The position numbers and the translations under genes were made by a program. 64,000 bases of DNA from Agapanthus africanus (Eukaryota; Streptophyta; Magnoliopsida; Asparagales; Amaryllidaceae), in assembly GCA_030015575.1 (NCBI GenBank), contig JASDDO010000016.1, positions 180,108,815-180,172,814 of the forward strand, written 5' to 3'. The notes below the pieces were generated by a model. It did no database searches. It saw nothing but the letters and a program-made list of their open reading frames with translations, and was not told where the DNA came from. Below, in pieces: positions 47,232 through 58,892 of the stretch; within the stretch, counting starts at the first letter, position 1, and each line of letters starts with the position of its first letter.

Positions 47232-47376
47232 AAACGCAGCACGAATACTAAACAGGATTTATCTGAAATGACGGAGGGCTACGACAGGTTTTTATAAAAA
47301 CCTATTGCGTAATGAACTTGATATCGTTGTAGGATCAAATGAATTTTGAAATGGAGTGCTTTTGAGGCTTTTCTAG

Positions 47377-47620
47377 TTTTGCTAAAGGAGTCACTCCCGG
47401 TGAAGGGATCGTCGGTCCTTTCCTCGTCGAATGAGGTGCGGGATATATCATATATATCACTGTGCAAAGCAAAAACACTTAAAAGCTATCAAAAGACAAA
47501 CCGAGAGTGTAGCATCTGCCAGTTATTGCTAAAGGAGTCACTCCCGGTGAAGGGATCTCGGTCCTTTCCTTATCGAATAAGGTGCAGGATATATCACATA
47601 TACCGCTGTGCAAAGCAAGA
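47377..47620. repeat. Duplicated hairpin unit in the C leader
   Basis: Two units are offset by 147 bp, each with gctaaaggagtcactcccgg, gaagggatc, tcggtcctttcc, ggatatatca and gtgcaaagcaa. The inner hairpin reads cctcgtcgaatgagg in one and ccttatcgaataagg in the other, a paired change. Confidence 0.88.
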
Positions 47621-48010
47621 ACTGTAGCTACCTGTTTTATTTTGAAATTCGATTCTACAACATCTTAGGTTTCTTTTATTTCATTAATCTCATTAATGAA
47701 GTCCCATCATTTAAGTACCTAAACATTACAGATAAATACGACGTACACTTATGCCATCCGCATTCGCCTCGATGTCCCCTCGTGCACCGTTAGGTTAGGT
47801 AACTAACGACAGAGCGGGGCAGGGCTAGCGCGGGTGTAAAACATAAGTAACGTCTATATAATATATCATATATACTATATACTGTATTTATCAAAGAACA
47901 TCACATGATCACATCACAGATATCGCAGCAGAAGAATCATATGAAATATTGGATATACTAGGACGTCCGTGTTTTCAATACGAGCCAGTATAAAACACGG
48001 ATTCCACGGT

Positions 48011-48315
48011 CGTGATGAATAGCCAAACCCACACCCCTAGACCCCTACGAGAGCGGCAAGTAACCCTACCAATTCTAGAGTTAGGAGACCCGGACTCGAC
48101 TCCTCGAGTTGGTCTCCCACTGGACTCCAGAACCCGGTTACTTGTGCCCTCCTCCTTGGGTCTATCCTAGTGCGGAAAAGTAAATAATATACAAACGGTG
48201 ACAACTTCCGCAACCTGGAAGCGCCCCAAATAAAAGAATATTACATACAAGTTTTTACATGAATGATAATGAAAAACACTCATCTCACATAAAAACCCCC
48301 GGCTATTCATACACG
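48011..48315 (-). other. Leader stem domain, element C
   Basis: cgtgatgaatagcc (48011-48024) pairs with ggctattcatacacg (48301-48315) with one bulge. Nested, caagtaacc (48057-48065) pairs with ggttacttg (48136-48144). It matches the architecture in A and B. Confidence 0.75.
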
Positions 48316-49070
48316 ACGATCCAATATTACATATCCAGCAACACATAACATCACATGTCATCAACGTAAGTAAATATGTCCATCCCAATTGTCGTTGACA
48401 TATAGCAACGAAACCGGCGATATCACATATTACACTTACGGTCACAGAAAAAAAAGTGTAAAACTACAACAGTTGGAATCCGCAACCACCTCAGACATCG
48501 CATGCCTGACCAAATGAATTCCTTAGACATCGCATGCCTAACAATTATAAACCCCGCATTTTAGTCTCATTATCGAAAACTCTTTTCAATATGAAGTCGG
48601 GCAATTCAACAGGATCCCGACATTCTGATCGAATGCTCGTCGCAAACTTCAGTAGGCGGCCGCACCCCCGATACCGTCAACGAAGTGCACCAAGGAGAAA
48701 CACCGCTGCCGCGAGCACCCGGACGGATGCTTTCGGCGACGGGGTTCTCCTACAGTCACTTGGTCGGGGCTATGGAGTGAGGCTGTCTATTAAGTTTACC
48801 CGGCGAGTATCCGCGTACGCTACGTGATTGCGACGGACTTTTGATCACATCAAAATTTCGTGGCAACCGATCAAGTGAGACTAAATTGCTACGTTTATAA
48901 CATTCATTCAGTTATCACATAACTTTTGTGAATTCCAATTGTTGTATCCCATTCCAGATAAACAGAAAATGTTAAACTTTTCGATCGAACAATCGAACAC
49001 CCAAGTTTTCCCGATACAGATCAACACATGAAACAAGTCTAACAACATTCCGTTCATGCCTCAGTACCAA

Positions 49071-49218
49071 CGGTCCAGCCGTAGAAGGGTCAAGCCAACG
49101 CCTCACATGTAGCACGCCGTACTTCCCCAAACCCGAAGGTTCAAAGGGCAGTTCAAGACGGTCACATAATCGAGTTAAGGTTTGTTGTCTTCTAGAGGGT
49201 CCATTGCGTTACTTGCAC
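49071..49218 (-). repeat. Module in the C leader shared with the LARD
   Basis: This is the counterpart of 28229-28374 (same strand, about 70% identity by eye). It ends with the exact shared run tcttctagagggtccat. Confidence 0.75.
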
Positions 49219-49494
49219 TACTTAGAACGTCGTTAAACTACGGAAAAATCCAACACTTGGAAATTTCCCAACAGGGGAAAAATTGGGTATTTATATCCGG
49301 TCGAACTTTTTAACATATTCTAAAATTTATCCGGAAAGCCACACAGACAAAATTTGATATTCCGATTGAAACTCCGAAACCCCAAAACCACCTCTGAAAA
49401 TTCAACTCTTGAAAAAATATTAAAAATACCCAGGAAAACCATAACAGCATACTGTGAATTACTGTACAAATTTGGACGCCAGAAAGGACAAAAT

Positions 49495-49543
49495 CGCCGC
49501 GCTTCCGCCGCACGAGCCATGCTCATGCCGCGGAAGGGCGGTG
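49495..49543 (-). other. GC-rich leader hairpin, element C
   Basis: cgccgcgcttccgccgc (49495-49511) pairs with gccgcggaagggcggtg (49527-49543), about 14 of 17 positions. It lies about 200 nt from the LTR, as in A and B. Confidence 0.7.
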
Positions 49544-49728
49544 GGAAAGTGGAATCAGGTCCACGAATTTTACAGTAATTCTTAGAAAACCCTGCTTGAC
49601 TTTCTGGACATTTTTAATCTTGAAAAATCCACAATTTTAAAATCTGGACAGAGAGCATGTAAGGTTTGGGTTTTCGGGATCGTTCGGACTTCAATTTCCG
49701 TCTGGACTTCGCCTAAGGCTCTAGCTAG

Positions 49729-49740
49729 GCTCTGATACCA
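49729..49740 (-). promoter_or_regulatory. Primer-binding site of element C
   Basis: gctctgatacca reads TGGTATCAGAGC on the minus strand, a perfect initiator tRNA-Met complement, one base from the LTR. Confidence 0.93.
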
Positions 49741-49741
49741 C

Positions 49742-51972
49742 TGTAGGGTTCCTAGGCACTCTAGTGAGGTCTCACAAGGCATCGATCATGCCAATTTCAA
49801 AAATTCTAGTGCCGGGAAACTCTAATGTACGGATCGTTTGCTAGAAATCTAGGCGAAAAGAAAAACTAGTTAACACTTAACTAATGAGAATACGGAATTA
49901 CAACCTTTGTAGATCCGTTTGTCCACCTCCATAGCTCCGCAACGAAGTGCTCTCCGCTGTCCAAATCAAATCCGGGCTCTAGCGTCGGCTTCGTCGGAGA
50001 ATGGGCAAGCTAGGTCGTCGATGTCCATGCCGAAGATGATCTACGTCGAGGCATCGCTAGATCAAGCTCACAACTTCACCAAGTCCAAAAACTTGTGAAG
50101 GAAACACACTCTACTACTTGGCAAGAGGTAGAGGATGAAGAAATAGGAAGTGGGTAGACTTTAGATTTGGATTTCTCACTATTAATCATCAATCACCATT
50201 GATGGACATGAAGCTTTCTTCTTTGAAATGAAGAAGAAGAAGAAAGCAAGAAGAAGATGAATATTATGATAAGATTATTCAAAAAAGAAAAGAATAACAA
50301 TACTTATCATAATATTAACTCTAGTCAAGTGTAGAGAATGAATCATGGTTAGTGGGAATGGTTAGGGTTAAGGATGAGATAAGAATGGTTGACTTGATCA
50401 AAGATTCATGAAGCTTCAACTAAACTCCAAATTAAGCCACCATTCTTTTCTCCTCTTTTCCAAAATAAATAAACAAATAAATAAATGAATAAATAAAGGA
50501 AATGAAACCCTAACCATTCTTTTAACCATGGTTTATTCTTTGCACTTAACCAAGTAATCATGTATCATCAAACATGATACAATCAAGTGCACAAAATCAT
50601 ATCGCATATGTAATGCGCACAATCCGAGTGAGAAAATCCATCTTAAGTAAACCGGTACTAGTTGATGCAAAGTAATATATCAAATATATAAATATGCATT
50701 AAATCATTAAATCAACACTTGATTTAACGATCCGGTTATGTCGCACACAACCGACTAGTATACAATATATCGGCTTATCGAATCAACGCTTGAATCGATA
50801 ACTAGGTTATATCGCATACAACCATTCGATACATTTATCGCGAGAATAGAATACGGTATCACATACCCGCATTATTCTCGGTCCCGCACATAACTCATAT
50901 GCGCTCCTATTTCGTTTCGCTTGAGCCAGGAAACCTCTGTGTAGGACTCTAAAGACTCGTCAATACGCCGGCAGCAGATGATGATCATATCAAACACCCA
51001 CAAGCCGCAAGCGGTCTGCTAAACGTAACGGCCACCCGGGTATTGAGCGATCTGAAGATCGACGAGCAAGCCCGCTCACACTCCAGTGAATCCGACCAGT
51101 AACACTACCGTACAGTCCGGTCTGATCGTCTGATATGTCGTATATCTCGCCTAGGGGTGGTAAACGTCAGACCCCAATAGCTCGATAAGTCGTGTCGATA
51201 TGAGGTCTATAACACTTCGAGAAACTACTGGTAACACTTACCAGTAAATCTCAGCAACCCTGGCTAGGGATTTCCTGTTATAACCAATCGAACACAGCGC
51301 AACATCAACTCCCTATACCGGGAGAGACGAATCCCCTCCTATCGCTCATTGCCTCCATGTGACTCGGGACTGTACCCAAAAACCACCGTTTTGCACGCCC
51401 TCTTGGACGTGGTAAGATGGAAATCAAAGCACAGTAGGAACCACACAAGACTCTATGACGATCTCGGGTCAACAGACTACTCTGTACCAGTGTCACCAGA
51501 GAACTGCCATCTGACGTGAGGTATAATACCATCTGGGAGTTCTCGGCGAGTCCGTCCAGTGTACCCAGTCTCCACTGAGCACCCGTATATCATCTCTGAT
51601 GTCAAACACCGATGGATATGGGATCATCCATCGCCCATCTGTATGGGTCGAGAAGGTACACGCTAGTCTACTCTGGTATATCGATGCCCCATCTCGATAC
51701 ACCCACGACTAGGGACTTTGAAGGATGTACTTATGGACTACCTTGTCCCCACTAGTATGATCCGCATCATAGTCCAGGTAGTCAAGTACATATCCTAAGG
51801 GCTTTACCAACATGTAACAGAGAGACAGTCAGTATACACGTTAAGGTAAAGAGTAACCAGATAGCATACTATCATGTCGAGCGAGAAAGTCCTTCCTATA
51901 TATGTCCCAGCATCCACTACAATATACATCCTATGTACAGTAATGGCCTCTAGGGCATACATATAACTAACA
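49742..51972 (-). repeat. 5' LTR of element C
   Basis: It begins tgtagggttcctagg and ends catataactaaca on the plus strand. It is almost identical to 41558-43788. Confidence 0.96.
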
Positions 51973-52212
51973 GGTACAACTAACACATGAAGCAATGCAT
52001 ATAAAATGAAGTATGTAAATGCAACAGTCATGAAAGGTACACTAACAGGTACTACTAATATATGAAGCAGTGCATAAACAATAAATGTGGAGTATGGGGT
52101 GAAACATGTCATTTCCACGGAATCCTAACATCGTGGTAGGACCAAAGTCCATCAAGACAATCCAAATCTCAATTCCTCAAATCAGCCCCCAAATTGGCTC
52201 TCATATCATATA

Positions 52213-52347
52213 AGTCTCACAAATCCTGAATGTACAACATCAAGTAAATCTCATATATCCTGAATGTACAAAATCAAGTAAGTCTCATATATCCTTTATG
52301 TACAATATCAAGTAAATCTCATATATCCTGAATGTACAATATCAAGT
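52213..52347. repeat. 34 bp tandem repeat in the E LTR
   Basis: About four units of ctcatatatcctgaatgta followed by caatatcaagtaaat occur, with equivalent points 52231, 52265, 52299 and 52333. The right LTR has the same array at about 59780-59915. Confidence 0.9.
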
Positions 52348-53350
52348 AATCCCAAATGTCCTAAATCCAATATCAAGTGAATCTCTTATATCCTAGGTAT
52401 ATTTGCATGAATAAATATGATGGTGTATATAAATTGATATGTATACATATATATTAGCGTCCCACTCCACTAATATATATATACTTAGGAGTAAAATATC
52501 ATGAAACCAATGTATCAAGCATCGACACAAAAATGCTGATCTATCAGGTGCTGTCACCACGACTGGCACCCTGATAGGTACGTATCATACGCTATACCGA
52601 AAGATCGAGTGCCTAGCTCTGACCCTCGCCTCTCGACGTAACCATACGTACATGACTCCCGTCGGTATCCCCACGATAACCGCCGAGTCATTGGTAATGT
52701 CACCGGATGGCATGGTTCCCCCACTAACTCATCGTCTACTCCTCGACTCTTGCCCCGGGGTACCTCCGGGCCCTACCATGTACCCGCACACGGCCCCCTC
52801 ATTTCCTCGCGTGGACTATTTATATATCAGAACCGATAAATCTCATGGTGGATGTTGAAATATCATATCAAGAGAAACGGGGTTTTTCAAATAATGCATA
52901 ATTTCATGAAACTACCACGGTCCTCAAATCCAGAAAACATCATGAAAAATCCATAACTCGATGCGAAAATCCATGAATGTAATATAAGCAACAGAAATGC
53001 GAGCATATAAAGGAAAAGCCGCTAATTAACTGCAACAAGTTAATATAATATATCATACGGAACGTCAAATAAAGGTAAACATGTAGCTAAAGCCAGATAT
53101 ATGTGTAAACATAAAGGTATAGCATGGTATACATGTAGCTATGTCATTATGTGTGTATGTACCTATCGCTAATGGTATAATACCCTATAGGTATCTGGTA
53201 TCTAGCATGTAAGCATGTCAAGGCATATGTGTAAGCATGTAGGTATACAGGTATGCTATATATTATATGCATAAAGAAATATGAATCAATATCTCAATGT
53301 CCCTAACCAAACAATATCATATCTATAATTGTGTTGTGCGTGACATGGCA

Positions 53351-53409
53351 ATTATTGACGGTGTGTGTGGCATACAATCAGTGCTCGTGCAACATGAGCC
53401 GTCAATAAT
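53351..53409. other. Perfect 11 bp stem in the E LTR (left copy)
   Basis: attattgacgg (53351-53361) pairs with ccgtcaataat (53399-53409). The right LTR has it at 60927-60937 and 60975-60985. It occupies the same place as the 13 bp stem of the LARD LTR, between gtgacatgg and gtgtcctaag. Confidence 0.85.
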
Positions 53410-54830
53410 AGTGCAGTGTCCTAAGAGTACTAGTCTAAGCACAACAATTAACTATACAATAAGGTGTATGCGCAATTCAAGTCATCTCTAGCCCAGACGC
53501 ATAACGCCATGCGGGCGATTCCCCTGTAGATGTTAAATCTACTCGCCAACGCTCCTGGCTAAGTGAAGCCAACCACCTGTTTTCCTTTCGTCGCAGCGTC
53601 CGAAGTCCCCGCCTGCGAACCTAAAACAATAAAACAACAAAACAACAAAACAACAAAGCAAGTATATATTATCAATAGACCCAAAATACGAACAAACTAC
53701 GCTGACCAACGCGACAACACAAAACATACATCTCAAGTGTTCGTATTGTGGCTAACGTGCGTAGCGACACGACGAAACCAACCCAAGAGCAAAAATCACA
53801 CAAAGTGCACGATCCGTGTCGTATAACGTATCGCGCTTAGACGTAACACAAGAAACTACTTAGGTGATCCCAGATTTTCCATACAGAGAAAACCCAACAA
53901 CCAAACAAGACCAAAAACACCTAAACCACTGCAGATACCTACCCAGAAAAACCCAAACCCTAACTCCTCTCCAAAACCGATGTCGCCGGAATTCTCCTTC
54001 GTGTCGCCGGCCGTGGTCCGAGCAGGGGGGTCTCGTTCTTCAGGTTATGTCCTATGGTCTCAGGTACAACACTACTACATTGTTTGGTTTTCTAGTAAAC
54101 TCTCCGGGTCACAGCAGATCACCGATGTCATATACGACACTAAAAATACGATATTTGCACATAAACTTAACTTTAAACAATCTAAACTAAAACTAAAACT
54201 AAAAGTCTACACAATACAAAAACTACATAAAGAATATATAGAGATCATTACCTACACAAAAGAACTCAAAGATCCAAGCTTTGCAAGCTCTATGGCATCC
54301 AAGAGGCAAATCATGTTCAAAGATGTGATTTTTGTGATATTTGTGAAGGATTTGAGATGAATTGGTGTAGAACTTGATAGTGTTCAGTTTAGAAAGAGAG
54401 AGATGAAGAAAAAGAGAATGAAATGAGTGTGAGAGAGAGTATGATGAAAAGAGAGAGAGAGAGGTGAGGTTAAGGGTGAGTGCACTCTTGCATTAATGCA
54501 CCATCAATGCATTCACACCAAGTCACCATTCCACCTCTTCTCTTCCAAACAAATATCTTCTCACCACAAAAGAAAATCTAGGATTAGGGTTAAGGCAAAG
54601 GATTTAAAGCAAAGATTAGATAAATGGTTGAGTTTTATGGTTGCTAAGAACAAGATAAACACAAAACAAACCCCCACATTAACGTGCACAAGTGCGTGCA
54701 TGTCCATAACAAATAATAATAAATTATTAATTAAATGTTATAAAATGTGAGGAATCTGAATTGGTAAACTTTTTACAGTAAACCCGCATTAACGTCTAAA
54801 CTAACACTAACCGAAATCTAAGGCGTTACA

Positions 54831-54848
54831 ATCTCCCCCCCTTTAAAA
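54831..54848 (-). promoter_or_regulatory. Polypurine tract of element E
   Basis: On the minus strand ttttaaagggggggagat directly precedes the LTR start TGTAACGCC. The adjacent attcggggacgaattt is common at the 3' end of plant gypsy interiors. Confidence 0.88.
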
Positions 54849-57800
54849 ATTCGTCCCCGAATTTAAAATTTTCACTAAGCGTACCTTCAAAGAGAAGATT
54901 ACAAAACTCTTAAATCTCGCTCGCAGTCTCCCAAGTGATCACCTCACTATACCGCTACGTCCAAGAAAACCCTCCACAGATGGCAAGACCCTTGACCGAA
55001 GTTTCTCCACCTGCCGAGCCACTAACACAATTGGCTGCCGGTGAACAAAAGATCGCGTCCAAGCTAAATGGTCTGGTACTGAATTATGTGAGAAAGGTCA
55101 TGAAGGTAATTTCAAAGTATCGACACAAGGAATACGGGGTGAATACTCAATAATCTGGGCGGAAGTGCCAAATTATAGGCAACGGAACTAACTCACTTTA
55201 AGGATCTCGAAAGGACCTACCATCCTGGGATAAGCTTCCCAAAACTCAACACGTCATTCATCGGAAAAATCCGTAGGAATACATGATCTCCCACTACGAA
55301 CTCAAGTCTGCTACCACCATGGTCGGTATAAGACCTCTGTCTGCACTGGGCTGTCCTCATCCTGATCTGAACCAACTGGATCATCTCCGAAGTCTCTAGA
55401 CTAGCTGGGGTCCAAAAATCCTACTTACGCAGAGTCAGAAAAACAGACTGGAGATCGACACCACCTAACAAACAAAACTTAAAAGTTGCCAATTGGAGTG
55501 TCTCCTGATACAGCTATCGAAGGAGAACCCTAAAAATGGTAAGTGACGATCCCAACTGCCGACAACAATTAGTACGTACGCACAAGGATAACCTCCAGAG
55601 TCGGTATAGCCCGCTCTCACAAAACCATCATCCTGCGGATGGAAAAACGGAGCTAAAGCTCAACCAGTACCCAAGGCTTTCTGAAACTCCTGCCCAAGAC
55701 GGAAAACGAACAGGGTGCCACTATTGGATACAACGCATGAAGGAACTCCGTGCAAACGCACAAACTTAACAAAGAACAACTGAGCAAACTGAGCATAACC
55801 GGACAACAAACACCCGAATGGAGTCATACCCTGACTAAACCTGGGTAGACACCACAACGAAATTCATAGAGATCTGCTCCCATTCCCACTCCGGAACGGT
55901 TAAAGGTTGCAACTCTCCAGCCGGTCTCAGATGCTCAACCTAAGCTCACAACAAGACGGACACCTTGAAACGAAATCCGAAACTTCACTCTTCATCCCGG
56001 TCCACCCGTAACTATCTCACAAGTCACATCGAATGTTGGTGGAACTTGAATGAATACAGAGAGTTGACTGATAGGCATGCTCTAGGATTTCGCGTCTCTG
56101 CCCATCAGCAACAGGTACACACAAACGCGTCCCTAAACATAGCACATTTGGTCACCAATCAAGGACACCGAATCTTTACCCAGCCGAGTATGCTCAAGAA
56201 TCTCTGATGAACGAGCATCGGCGGGCAGTGCCTCGCGAAAGCGATTAAGGAAAAGTGGACGGGCGCGGACATGAGCAAGTCGTCCCCTCAGTAGAGGCGA
56301 ACTTAAGCTGTACTCAACGATCGCACAAGAACTCTAAATCTGCAAAAGACGGTCTCAACAATCGAAACCCGCTGCAGGAAGATGTACATTAAGCTCTGGT
56401 GGTCCATGAAAATCTGACACGACTCTCCGAACAAGTAGTGTCTCCAAATCTCCAACGCACGACCACCGCGGCCATCTCCAGATCATGAGTGGGATATCCT
56501 GCTCGTACTTCCTCCGACTGTCGGGAAGTAAAAGAGATAACTCTATAATGTCACCTCAGTACACAATCGAGCCCCGCTCGCGAAACATTATAGTTAAACA
56601 ACAAAGTCGCCCGAACCAAAAAGCAAAGAAAGAACTGGTGCAGTTGTCAACCGAGTCTTCAACTGCCGAAAACTCCGCACGCATGCCTCAGTCCAAAGAA
56701 AAGGAACCTCCTTTCTGGTCAGTTCAGTCAACGGTGCAGCGATACACTAGCAATCCTGCATGAAATGGCGGTAAAAACCTGCTAAGCCCAAAAATCTGCG
56801 GACCTCCGTCCCGTACACAAGTCTGGGACAAAGCTGTACGGCCTCGATCTTCCTCGGTACCATACGAAAACTGTTTCCCGTAACTACAACACCTAGGAGT
56901 CAATACAATCAAGCCTGAAGGAATACTCCAAGAATCTAGCAAGCAGCTGGGGCTCTCCCAATGTCTACAAAACAAATCTTCAAGTGCTGCTCCTGTTCCT
57001 CACGAAACATTTGAATAGACCAGAATGTCATCAATAACACAACAATAAACTGGTCGAGGAACGGCCCGAAGAAATCTGGCTCATCACATCCACGAATGCT
57101 GGCAGGGTATTGGTGAGTCCAATCGACACCACCAAAACACGTACTACCCGTAGCACGCGGAAAAGCAGTCTTCGGAATGTCATCACTCCGAACCCGCAAC
57201 AATGATGACCTGATCCAAAACAAACTTAGAAAATGTCTCGCACTCTGGAACTGATCGAAGAAATCGTCAATGAGAGGTAAAGGATACCTATCCGCACCGT
57301 AAGCCGGTTCAATTGACGATCCATCGATACAAAACCTCAAACTACTGTCCTTCTCCTTGAAGAACAGAAATAAGAGCTCCCCAAAGCGAAACACTCAGAC
57401 TCACAAGCCCCCCAACAAACAACTCTGCAGCTGATCCTAAGATCCTTAAGATCCGCCGACTCATCTGGAACAACGTCGGAAAACTCTCGCACGATAGGAA
57501 CCCGGTCCAACAAACCCTCTGTGGCTCCGGTATCACGAATGAACGCCAAGAATTCTCGACATCCTCTCCTCAAAAGCTGACTAGCGAAAAAGGCTGAATT
57601 CAAGCTGTGAGAGGCGACACCACTGTCCTCCCATGCACAACAAGAACCGACTCGCCGGGAAAACAAAACCTGACTGTTTTCTCACGGTAGTCCACAGACG
57701 CTTAGCACGTAGCTAACCAGTCCGTGCCAAGGAGAACGTCAAATCCAACATCTCTAGAAGGATCAAAACGACGGACGAATCTCTATCTCTTATCAGATTG

Positions 57801-57900
57801 GCACACCACCGAAATACGTGTCGCGCAACAAAAGAATCGCTGACAGAAATTAACACAACAAACGGCTGATCTAGCTAACACGACTCTCATCCCAACCACG
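54849..57900 (-). pseudogene. Element E pol remnant (protease region, RT, integrase)
   Basis: Read right to left, the region keeps a gypsy-type RT stretch with RYPLPLIDDFFDQ (about 57290-57230) inside 56940-57400 and an integrase stretch with VRLHGVPSCVVS (about 55770). The stretch 57400-57900 sits where protease is expected but I see no clear catalytic motif. Order gag-PR-RT-IN toward the 3' LTR fits Ty3/gypsy. Decay is heavy with many breaks, and the interior (about 4.1 kb) is shorter than usual for the family. Confidence 0.8.
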
Positions 57901-58660
57901 ACACAAAGTGTGTAAAACAAACAATTACATCAAAAGAACATACGAATTTTAGAATACCTGAAAACTCTGCATTGGACGCCCACGCGTCTCGATGAGTAGA
58001 AGCAAACTCTCGTGTCTGCCCTCTACCCGCAACTTACTGAAATCTTCCTCTGCCAACCTGTCCCCTCTGAGCGAACCCTTCGCGACCATGACCTTTCCGA
58101 ATACGAGTCTGACGCGGTGCTAAGGAACAATCCCTGATGAGGTGAGGCTCCCGCACCAGAAACATCCACGCGACGACTGCTGACCCTCCTGGGGATGAGA
58201 GCTGAACGACTGTCCTCGTCCCAAGCCTCTACTACTCCCGCGACGGTCACGAAATCTGTCTCGACGACTAGGCCTCTGTCTCTGAGCTGGTACACCGGTA
58301 CGAGTCCTCCACTGCTCCGGAACTCCCAAAGTCTCTGGAAGACGTGCCTCGTCAACTGGGGCTGCATCCACTGGTGCTATGTAGGTGACAGAATGTTGTG
58401 TATTGACCGCAAGGAACAACTAGGTAACAGGGGTGGCAACCTCCTGTCGCTGCGCTCGAATGGCCTCAACCAATGAACTCATCGTCTGGCGTATGTCCAG
58501 CATCTCTGCCACTAGCCTAGCGATACTATCTGTTGATGGCGGATCCATCTGGTCCTGTGCAACGAGCATGCCATCCTGATCAGTCCTTGTCCTACCCAAG
58601 CCAACTCTGACCTCGGCCATCGCTGCATCACTCTGAGTCCCTATAGTCATCGGCGACAAA
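57901..58660 (-). pseudogene. Element E gag remnant
   Basis: The frame opening near 58659 begins MSPMTIGTQSDAAMAEV and carries an acidic stretch followed by IARLVAEMLDIRQTMSSLV, a pattern seen near the N-terminus of plant gypsy Gag. Downstream is a basic, arginine-rich segment (SRRDRFRDRRGSSRGLGRG) followed by a degenerate zinc-knuckle-like CFWCG. These support gag although the region is decayed and shorter than usual. Confidence 0.7.
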
Positions 58661-58876
58661 GGCTATAAATGGAAATAGGATTCGATAAGAACACGGAAAT
58701 CGAATCACAAGGATAAACATCAAGGAAGGAATTTCAAGCAATTTGTACTTATGTCACTTTAGGCGGAGTACCGCGTCGTGAGTATGCCGCGGACATACAC
58801 ACACTGCGTTACTCTGCTTAAGCTACCTACTCCATCATACTCAGGTCATCCTACACTCTGAAAGGTAAAACCTAGC
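58661..58876 (-). other. Element E leader
   Basis: Short untranslated stretch between gag and PBS. The segment ggcggagtaccgcgtcgtg with agtatgccgcgg (58760-58796) is shared with the LARD leader. Confidence 0.7.
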
Positions 58877-58888
58877 GCTCCGATACCA
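58877..58888 (-). promoter_or_regulatory. Primer-binding site of element E
   Basis: gctccgatacca reads TGGTATCGGAGC on the minus strand, one base off the initiator-Met complement. It is four bases from the LTR, as in the LARD. Confidence 0.85.
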
Positions 58889-58892
58889 ACTT

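Larger units (their letters stand above)
46570..49728 (-). other. Long untranslated leader of element C
   Basis: About 3.1 kb with no credible ORF. It is homologous in patches to the A and B leaders. From the PBS leftward it holds a GC hairpin (49495-49543), the module shared with the LARD (49071-49218), a long-range stem (48011-48024 with 48301-48315), a nested stem (48057-48065 with 48136-48144), the segment cgttaggttaggtaactaacg near 47788, a duplicated hairpin unit (47377-47620), and three copies of ccttgacaaggtcaac (47040, 47122, 47216). Confidence 0.8.
41558..51972 (-). mobile_element. Copia element C: very young LTRs, decayed interior
   Basis: Two 2,231 bp LTRs (41558-43788 and 49742-51972) are flanked by ggtac (41553-41557 and 51973-51977). 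Minus-strand LTR ends are TGTTAGTTATATG and GAACCCTACA. It has a perfect initiator-Met PBS and a polypurine tract. The LTRs differ at about four positions, all transitions, so the insertion is very recent. The interior keeps only decayed pol fragments and a leader of about 3 kb, and I see no recognisable gag. It was presumably mobilised in trans. Confidence 0.95.
51973..54830 (-). repeat. 3' LTR of element E, proximal part
   Basis: It resumes with ggtac aactaacacatg, matching the right LTR at 59539 onward, and ends aaggcgttaca at the polypurine tract. Contents include a 34 bp tandem array (52213-52347), a stem at 53351-53409, an acaacaaa-rich run (53623-53659) and a GA-rich run near 54400-54470. 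ORFs here are not genes. Confidence 0.9.

Noticed and set aside
53864-54360. ORFs of 108 and 126 residues near the end of the E LTR
   Set aside because: They lie antisense within the LTR, overlap each other in different frames, and show no family resemblance.
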